DNA of 64,000 bases from a virus. Made by a program: the position numbers and the translations under genes. Shown here in pieces: positions 58,531 through 64,000 of this stretch. Positions within the stretch are counted from its first letter, which is position 1, and each line of letters starts with the position of its first letter. The notes under the pieces were generated by a model. That model worked only from the letters and a program-made list of their open reading frames with translations, was not told where the DNA came from and searched no databases. The stretch covers positions 1-64,000 of IMG/VR virus record IMGVR_UViG_3300025645_000038. One strand, given 5' to 3'.

Positions 58531-60104
58531 AACCAGGTGTTCTAAAAGATGTGATAAAAAAAGAGTACTCTAAGTGTGCTAAAGACCCTATATACTTTTT
58601 AAAAAAGTATTGTGTGGTTCAGCACCCAATGAAAGGTAAAGTTCCTTTTCATCTTTATCCTTATCAAGAAAAGTCTCTTGCTACATTTGAAGAACATAGA
58701 TTTAACATCATACTAAAAGCTCGTCAGTTAGGATTATCTACATTGACTGCTGGTTACTCTCTTTGGATGATGACATTTCATCAAGATAAAAACATATTAG
58801 TAATCGCAACTAAACAAGATACTGCTAAAAACTTAGTTACAAAGGTTAGGGTGATGCACGCTAACTTACCATCTTGGTTAAAACAAAAATGTACGGAAGA
58901 TAATAAACTATCTCTACGATATAATAATGGTTCACAGATAAAAGCTGTTTCAAGTGGTGAAGATAGTGGTCGTTCAGAAGCTCTATCTCTACTGATACTT
59001 GATGAGGCTGCTTTCATTGATAAGATTGAACCGATATGGGCTGCTGCTTCACAGACACTATCTACTGGTGGACAATGTATTGCACTATCTACACCAAATG
59101 GTATAGGTAATTGGTTTCATAAGACTTGGGTTGGTGCAGAAGATGGTAGTAATGATTGGAACTTCATTAAACTTCATTGGAATTTGCATCCTGAGAGGAA
59201 TGATGAGTGGAGAGCAGAACAAGACAAACTATTAGGCCCGTCATTAGCGGCTCAAGAATGTGATTGTGACTTTCTAACCTCTGGTCAAACTGTTATAGAT
59301 GGTGTTATACTAGAGGAGTATAGAGAAAAACAGACTCAAGACCCTTTAGAAAAAAGAGGAGTTGATAGTAACCTTTGGATATGGCAACCACCTAACTATA
59401 CAAAAGATTATGTGTTGAGTGCTGATGTTAGTAGAGGAGATGGCTCGGATTACTCCGCATTTCATGTTATGGAAGTAGAGACTATGGAACAAGTAGCAGA
59501 ATACAGAGGTAAGATATCAACAAAAGATTTTGGAAACTTATGTGTAAATACAGCAACAGAATATAACAACGCCTTATTAGTAGTTGAAAATAACAATATA
59601 GGTTGGGCTACATTACAACAATGTATTGATAGAGGTTATGAAAACCTTTTTTATACAAGTAAAGATTTAAAGTATGTAGATACAGAACATCAAATAAATA
59701 ATCGATATAGAAACCAAGATAAGAATATGGTAGCTGGTTTTTCTATGACAATGAAGACAAGACCTCTGGTAATAGCTAAATTAGAAGAATATTTTAGAGA
59801 AAAGTCAGTAATTGTTCGTTCAAATCGATTAATTGATGAGTTGTTTGTATTTATATATAACAATAATAAAGCTGAAGCGATGCAGGGATACAACGATGAT
59901 TTAGTGATGAGTTTTGCTCTCACTCTTTGGGTAAGGGATACTGCATTGAGATTACGAAATGAAGGAATAGAACTAACTAAAAGAACTTTAAGTGGTGTAA
60001 CATCACAGATGATACCACAAAAACCAACCAATCAAACGAACTCTTGGGAAATAGAAGTAGGACCCAACGGAGAAAAAGAATCGTTAGATTGGTTACTTAA
60101 CTAA
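58527..60104 (+). CDS. 17: terminase large subunit, gp17-like
   Basis: Start ATG 58527 overlapping the previous TGA, with AGGGAAG upstream, preferred to the ORF opening at 58491; 525 aa. ATPase motifs: KARQLGLST (64-72, variant Walker A as in T4 SRQLGKTT) and LLILDEAAFI (Walker B). The nuclease domain has VLSADVSRGDGSDYSAFHV (first Asp), VVENNNIGWA and GYNDDLVMSFAL (last Asp). It pumps DNA into the prohead and cuts concatemers. Confidence 0.96.
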   Translation: MKPGVLKDVIKKEYSKCAKDPIYFLKKYCVVQHPMKGKVPFHLYPYQEKSLATFEEHRFNIILKARQLGLSTLTAGYSLWMMTFHQDKNILVIATKQDTAKNLVTKVRVMHANLPSWLKQKCTEDNKLSLRYNNGSQIKAVSSGEDSGRSEALSLLILDEAAFIDKIEPIWAAASQTLSTGGQCIALSTPNGIGNWFHKTWVGAEDGSNDWNFIKLHWNLHPERNDEWRAEQDKLLGPSLAAQECDCDFLTSGQTVIDGVILEEYREKQTQDPLEKRGVDSNLWIWQPPNYTKDYVLSADVSRGDGSDYSAFHVMEVETMEQVAEYRGKISTKDFGNLCVNTATEYNNALLVVENNNIGWATLQQCIDRGYENLFYTSKDLKYVDTEHQINNRYRNQDKNMVAGFSMTMKTRPLVIAKLEEYFREKSVIVRSNRLIDELFVFIYNNNKAEAMQGYNDDLVMSFALTLWVRDTALRLRNEGIELTKRTLSGVTSQMIPQKPTNQTNSWEIEVGPNGEKESLDWLLN

Positions 60105-60115
60105 GAGGCATAAAA

Positions 60116-61921
60116 ATGGCAGATAAAGATTTATTTTCGAGACTAAAACGACTATTTTCTACGAATACAATTGTTCGTAATATTGGTGGAAGAAAGTTAA
60201 AGATTGTAGACACAGGACAATTACAATCTAATGTACAGACTAATTTAGTTGATAGATATAGTAAGTTGTATTCTAATATGCAACAATATGGTTACAATGA
60301 CCAACTATATCAACAACAACTTCGTTTAGGATTATTTAGGGATTATGAATCAATGGATAGTGATTCCATAATCGCCTCTGCATTAGATATCTATTCTGAT
60401 GAATCTACTATGAAAAACGAGTATGGTAAGGTATTGGATATTACAACAGATAATGACCAGATTCATGACATACTCCATAACCTATTTTATGATATCTTAA
60501 ACATAGAGTTTAATCTATGGCCTTGGGTTCGTAATATGAACAAGTATGGTGATTTCTTTTTACAATTAGAGATTACTGATAAGTATGGTATCACAAATGT
60601 AACTCCTATGTCTGCTTATGATGTGGCTAGAATGGAAGGACACCAGCCCGATAATCCACAAATGGTTCAGTTTATGCTAACACCACAGGGTGATAGTAGT
60701 AGACACTCAGCTAAACAGAAAGACCCAAAGACATTTGAGAACTATGAGGTAGCTCACTTCAGATTACTTTCAGATTCTAATTATGTACCTTATGGTCGTT
60801 CTATGTTAGAGGGTGGTAGAAAGGTGTGGAAACAATTAACTCTTATGGAAGATGCTATGTTGATTCATAGGATTATGAGAGCTCCTGAAAAAAGAGTATT
60901 TAAATTAGACATTGGTAATATACCACCAGCTGAAGTTGATAACTTTATGCAACAAACAATTAATAAGATGAAGAAGGCTCCTGTTATCGATGAGAAGACA
61001 GGTGACTATAATCTTCGTTACAACATCCAAAACCTTACAGAAGATTTCTTTTTACCGGTAAGGGGTGGAGATAGTGGAACTAACATCGAATCACTTAGTG
61101 GTTTAGACTATGATGCTGTTGACGATATTGAATATTTAAGAAACAGACTTATGGCTTCTCTGAGAGTTCCAAAGGCTTTCTTAGGATATGAAGAAGGATT
61201 GGGTTCTAAAGCTACGTTGGCTGCTGAAGATGTAAGGTTTGCTAGAACAATCGAAAGAATACAGAGAATTGTAGTTAGTGAGTTGACTAAGATTGCTGTA
61301 GTTCATCTGTATGCTCAAGGTTATCGTGACCAAGAGTTGGTAAACTTTGACTTAAAACTTACCAATCCATCTACTATATACGAGCAAGAAAAGCTTGAAT
61401 TGTGGAATCAAAAAGCTTCTTTAGCAGACTCTATGATAAGAGATGGTTTGATGTCAACAGAATGGATTTACAAAAATGTGTTTGGCTTTAGTGACGAAGA
61501 AATGAAAGAGAACGATGACCAAATAATTTTTGATTACAAAAACAAGTTTAGAAGACAACAGATTGAAGCTGAGGGTAACGATCCTGCTAAAAGTGGTCAG
61601 TCACAAGGTACACCATCTGATTTAGCTATGGGTAGAACAGGTCATGAGTTAGAAGATGAGGGTGGTTCGGAAAAAGGTGGACAACCAGGTGCTGGAAGAC
61701 CAAAGGAAGCTAACAAATATGGTAAGGATAGTGGAGCTAGAGGTAGAGATCCATTAGGAGCACATGATAAGAAGATGGCTCATGGTGCTGTAGCAACACA
61801 TCACTATGAAAATCTGTTTAAACATTTAGGTAAAAACGCGAAGACACTACTTTCTGAGTCAAGTGAGTTGGAAAATGAATATAAATCAGAAGTATCTTCC
61901 CTTAATACTAAGAAAAATTAA
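60116..61921 (+). CDS. 20: portal protein, gp20-like
   Basis: 601 aa, RBS AGAGG. The sequence matches T4-type portals: MDSDSIIASALDIYSDESTM (clip/stem entry), WPWVRNMNKYGDFFLQLEI, EVAHFRLLSDSNYVPYGRS, LMEDAMLIHRIMRAPEKRVF and LRVPKAFLGYEEGLGSKATL. The C-terminal 100 residues are Gly/Lys-rich. The portal forms the dodecameric DNA channel and terminase docking site. In T4 genes 18 and 19 separate 17 from 20; here they do not. Confidence 0.95.
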   Translation: MADKDLFSRLKRLFSTNTIVRNIGGRKLKIVDTGQLQSNVQTNLVDRYSKLYSNMQQYGYNDQLYQQQLRLGLFRDYESMDSDSIIASALDIYSDESTMKNEYGKVLDITTDNDQIHDILHNLFYDILNIEFNLWPWVRNMNKYGDFFLQLEITDKYGITNVTPMSAYDVARMEGHQPDNPQMVQFMLTPQGDSSRHSAKQKDPKTFENYEVAHFRLLSDSNYVPYGRSMLEGGRKVWKQLTLMEDAMLIHRIMRAPEKRVFKLDIGNIPPAEVDNFMQQTINKMKKAPVIDEKTGDYNLRYNIQNLTEDFFLPVRGGDSGTNIESLSGLDYDAVDDIEYLRNRLMASLRVPKAFLGYEEGLGSKATLAAEDVRFARTIERIQRIVVSELTKIAVVHLYAQGYRDQELVNFDLKLTNPSTIYEQEKLELWNQKASLADSMIRDGLMSTEWIYKNVFGFSDEEMKENDDQIIFDYKNKFRRQQIEAEGNDPAKSGQSQGTPSDLAMGRTGHELEDEGGSEKGGQPGAGRPKEANKYGKDSGARGRDPLGAHDKKMAHGAVATHHYENLFKHLGKNAKTLLSESSELENEYKSEVSSLNTKKN

Positions 61922-61929
61922 GTTATCAT

Positions 61930-61943
61930 ATATTTATATATGA
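61930..61943 (+). promoter_or_regulatory. late-promoter-like motif ATATTTATATATGA
   Basis: In the 50-nt gap after the portal gene. The TCATATA/TATATGA self-complementary sequence spans it. The next start is 29 nt downstream after TGGAG. Confidence 0.55.
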
Positions 61944-61971
61944 AGAATTATATAAACGATTGGAGTATAAT

Positions 61972-62826
61972 ATGAGTTCAAAGACAAAACACTCAAAGAT
62001 CCGTAATACTGGTATCTTATTTGAGTTGTTGACAAGACAAATTACAGTTGATGTCCTTAATAATGATAAAAAAGGTTCAGCGGCTAATATATTAAAGGAG
62101 TTTTTCAATAATAAGACTCAATTAGGAAAAGAGTATGAATTGTATAGAGTTTTGACTGTAGAAAATTATACATCTGAAATAAAAGCTAATCATTTAGTAG
62201 ATGCTGTAGTAAAGGCTCGTCAAAAACTAAATGGTTCTCAATTAAAAAGAGAAAAATACAATCTAATTAAAGAAATAAAGAAGACTTATAATATAAATGA
62301 CTTCTTTATGGCTAGGATTCCAAATTATAAAGTAAATGCTTCAATATTTAAAGTCTTTGATTCTAATACTGATGGAAATCCAGCGTCTGAAGTAGATAGT
62401 AGGTTCACAATCGTAGAGCATGTAACAAGAAAACAGATTTCTAACAAAAAAGAAGACAAGAAACTTGTTGAGGGCTACAAAAAGCAAGAAAAAGACTTGA
62501 GATTACTTGCTTATGGTATATTAGTCGAAAAATTTAACAAAAAGTACAGTTCTTTAAGTAAATCACAGAAAAAACTACTTAAAGAGTACATAAATAACAT
62601 TTCTAACACCAATTCTCTTAAAGAGTTCGTAGAAACTGAAACAATTAAGGTAAAATCTAAACTCCAATCGTTTTTACCTAAAGTTAGTGATAAAGTTACT
62701 AAGATTAAGCTTCAAGAAGCTATTAATCAAGCAGAAACTCTTATGAAGGGAAGAATTGTTGAAGATAAACAAGTAGTTACGCTAATGAGGTATTATCAAT
62801 TAGTTAAGGAGCTTGAAAATGTCTAA
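61972..62826 (+). CDS. prohead-region protein, 284 aa
   Basis: ATG at 61972 (MSSKTKHSKIRNTGILFELL) after TGGAG; the in-frame TTG at 61960 overlaps the RBS and is not used. Helical and Lys-rich (QKKLLKEYINNISNTNSLKE), no membrane segments. It follows the portal gene, where T4 has prohead core genes 67/68, so a head-assembly role is likely. No precise match. Confidence 0.72.
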   Translation: MSSKTKHSKIRNTGILFELLTRQITVDVLNNDKKGSAANILKEFFNNKTQLGKEYELYRVLTVENYTSEIKANHLVDAVVKARQKLNGSQLKREKYNLIKEIKKTYNINDFFMARIPNYKVNASIFKVFDSNTDGNPASEVDSRFTIVEHVTRKQISNKKEDKKLVEGYKKQEKDLRLLAYGILVEKFNKKYSSLSKSQKKLLKEYINNISNTNSLKEFVETETIKVKSKLQSFLPKVSDKVTKIKLQEAINQAETLMKGRIVEDKQVVTLMRYYQLVKELENV

Positions 62827-63247
62827 AATGGATAAACTCAAAGAGATAATCAGAGAGTTAATCAAAAGGGAACTTGATGAGGCTTCTACTTCAGCTGCCA
62901 CACCAGGTTACCAAACACCTTACGCATTTAGTGGTGGTAGAAGTAAAGATAAGAAGAAAAAGAAGAAGATAGCTACAAACTCTACTGGATACAGTAAGGT
63001 AAATGAGGGTAAGTATCACGATTATAGAAATGACGATACTTTATCACCAAAACAAAAAATTGGTCGTTCAATGAGAGAGATTAGAGATAGTCTTAACGAA
63101 TTGAACAAGTTAGTAAAGATGAATGTTCGTCTTAAAAATGAATTAAAAGTTGATTCTAGGTCATATTGGAAAAATACACATAAGGCTTTAAATAAAATAA
63201 GTGAGAGGTTAGTAAAACTAGCAAACAAAGTTGGTCAATTACAGTAG
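62819..63247 (+). CDS. prohead-region protein with conserved TPYAFSGG motif, 142 aa
   Basis: ATG 62819 with AAGGAG upstream, overlapping the previous gene by 8 nt. The N-terminal helix (KLKEIIRELIKRELDEAS) is followed by PGYQTPYAFSGGRSKDKKKK, a motif I recall in head-region proteins of marine T4-like phages, and a helical C-terminal half (NELNKLVKMNVRLKNELKV). Likely structural or scaffolding. Confidence 0.7.
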   Translation: MSKMDKLKEIIRELIKRELDEASTSAATPGYQTPYAFSGGRSKDKKKKKKIATNSTGYSKVNEGKYHDYRNDDTLSPKQKIGRSMREIRDSLNELNKLVKMNVRLKNELKVDSRSYWKNTHKALNKISERLVKLANKVGQLQ

Positions 63248-63254
63248 CTTCGCT

Positions 63255-63440
63255 ATGGCGTTTGAAGACAAAAAGAAATCCTATATGGATACTCTTTTTA
63301 GTATTTCGACTCTGTTAAAAAGATGGCAGGTTGAGATACAAAGAAAAGATGTAGATAAGACTTATATGTTAAGAAGACTTGGACAATGGATAGAACAGTT
63401 GGAAAGTCTTAAACATGAAATAATGATGGAGAAAGATTAA
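63255..63440 (+). CDS. small helical protein, 61 aa
   Basis: ATG 63255 (MAFEDKKKSYMDTLFSISTL) is 7 nt after the previous stop; an in-frame TTG at 63231 is an alternative. Helical (LLKRWQVEIQRKDVDKTYML), charged. TAA overlaps the next ATG. Probably a head assembly component by position. Confidence 0.65.
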   Translation: MAFEDKKKSYMDTLFSISTLLKRWQVEIQRKDVDKTYMLRRLGQWIEQLESLKHEIMMEKD

Positions 63441-64000
63441 TGATATCACTATTAGAAATAGCACATAGTATGAATGAGGCTGATGACGATAAGTATGTAT
63501 CTATCGGTTTTGGTAGGTTCAAACTTAAAGGTAAGGAAGATGACGATGATGCTGATGTCTATGCAAAAACCGACTCTGGTGAGTATGTAAAATCTGCTGA
63601 CCAAGAGAGTGATGACGATGGTGGTGAAAAAGACAAACCAGAACCACAGGGTAGTAAGTTAAGTGGTAGTGATTTTGAAAGAGATAGTAGTGACAACGAA
63701 GAAAGTGATGATGTAGAAATATCAGATGCTAACTCTGGTCCTATCGATACGGATGATATTATGGACATGTTAAAAAATGATTCTGAAGTTGTTGATAAGA
63801 TGGGCGATGATGTGTATTGGGATGGTATGGATTTAGTTAGTTCAAAGTATGATGATGATACAATAGCATCTATACCTGATGATGCTGATATGACTTTAGG
63901 AGATTTGAAAAAACAAATAATGGATTACGAAGAAGAACAAGACGAATCAATCAAAGTAATCGATGGAAAAAAATATAAAGCAATAAAGGAATCAAAAAAG
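63440..64000 (+). CDS. acidic prohead-core or scaffold-like protein, truncated at window end
   Basis: Open from ATG 63440 (overlapping the previous TAA) to the window edge, at least 187 codons. Starts MISLLEIAHSMNEADDDKYV; extremely acidic (SDDDGGEKDKPEPQGS, DSSDNEESDDVEISD). Position after portal and other head genes fits a T4 gp67-like acidic core protein or a scaffold. The C terminus is not visible. Confidence 0.7.
   Translation, partial: MISLLEIAHSMNEADDDKYVSIGFGRFKLKGKEDDDDADVYAKTDSGEYVKSADQESDDDGGEKDKPEPQGSKLSGSDFERDSSDNEESDDVEISDANSGPIDTDDIMDMLKNDSEVVDKMGDDVYWDGMDLVSSKYDDDTIASIPDDADMTLGDLKKQIMDYEEEQDESIKVIDGKKYKAIKESKK

Noticed and set aside
31313-61948. Covarying hairpin arms around every ATATTTATATATGA site
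   Set aside because: Complementary arms in the same register occur only at 31313-31336 and 53626-53647; other sites pair in other registers or not at all, as chance allows in AT-rich DNA.
1-64000. Prophage-type features (integrase, att sites) or insertion sequences
   Set aside because: None seen; gene content is that of a lytic T4-like phage.

Overview
This window looks like part of the genome of a large, AT-rich tailed phage of the T4-like (myovirus) type. The evidence is a set of T4-type proteins: late sigma factor (gp55-like), spike/hub with OB fold (gp5-like), baseplate wedge gp25 and gp6, primase, Mre11/Rad50-type nuclease (gp47/gp46), large terminase (gp17) and portal (gp20). Small heat-shock protein, peptide deformylase and fibre modules of the kind seen in marine cyanophages and relatives suggest an aquatic phage. 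Nearly every gene is on the + strand, with stop/start overlaps and RBSs such as AAATAGGAG. A one-piece tmRNA and a membrane-plus-coiled-coil lysis region fit a Gram-negative host that is not an alphaproteobacterium or marine picocyanobacterium (those use two-piece tmRNA). The host is inference.

Layout. 1-9.2 kb: accessory and lysis genes, with many small hypotheticals, a two-TM holin candidate, a Popeye-like membrane cNMP-fold protein, a GH108 endolysin, Hsp20, a SWIM zinc-finger protein, a membrane-anchored 3D-domain protein and a three-domain peptide deformylase. 9.2-11 kb: RNA genes (a tmRNA of about 419 nt and tRNA-Gly) among small genes carrying repeated promoter-like elements. 11-18 kb: DruA-like (DUF4338) protein, an unrecognised 650-aa protein, a glycosyltransferase, an HD-domain protein and the late sigma factor, closed by a strong terminator. 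18-34.8 kb: baseplate and tail genes, including a 2273-aa protein with a LamG-like domain. 35-39.8 kb: a replication/recombination island (PD-(D/E)XK nuclease, primase, fused SbcD-SbcC protein) followed by the only convincing minus-strand gene, a ribbon-helix-helix regulator. 39.9-53.6 kb: one 4583-aa fibre gene. 53.7-64 kb: a three-part kinase/nucleotidyltransferase/ligase-like protein, small membrane proteins, terminase, portal and prohead-core-like genes, the last running off the window.

Two recurrent upstream elements appear to divide the regulation. A TTGACT-N17/18-TAGCTT element with TAAAGCT/AGCTTTA arms occurs four times before small accessory genes. An ATATTTATATATGA-type motif occurs about nine times before lysis, chaperone and structural genes. 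The second is a candidate late promoter for the encoded gp55-like factor.

The most unusual items are: the tmRNA, which has a recognisable first pseudoknot but an 86-nt stretch before its tag that stays open in the tag frame; the kinase-NMNAT-ligase fusion; the single-chain SbcD-SbcC; the DruA homologue; the Popeye-like protein in the lysis cassette; the DUF5522-deformylase-SEC-C fusion; and cupredoxin-like domains in the giant fibre. All assignments come from reading the sequence; no database search was run.
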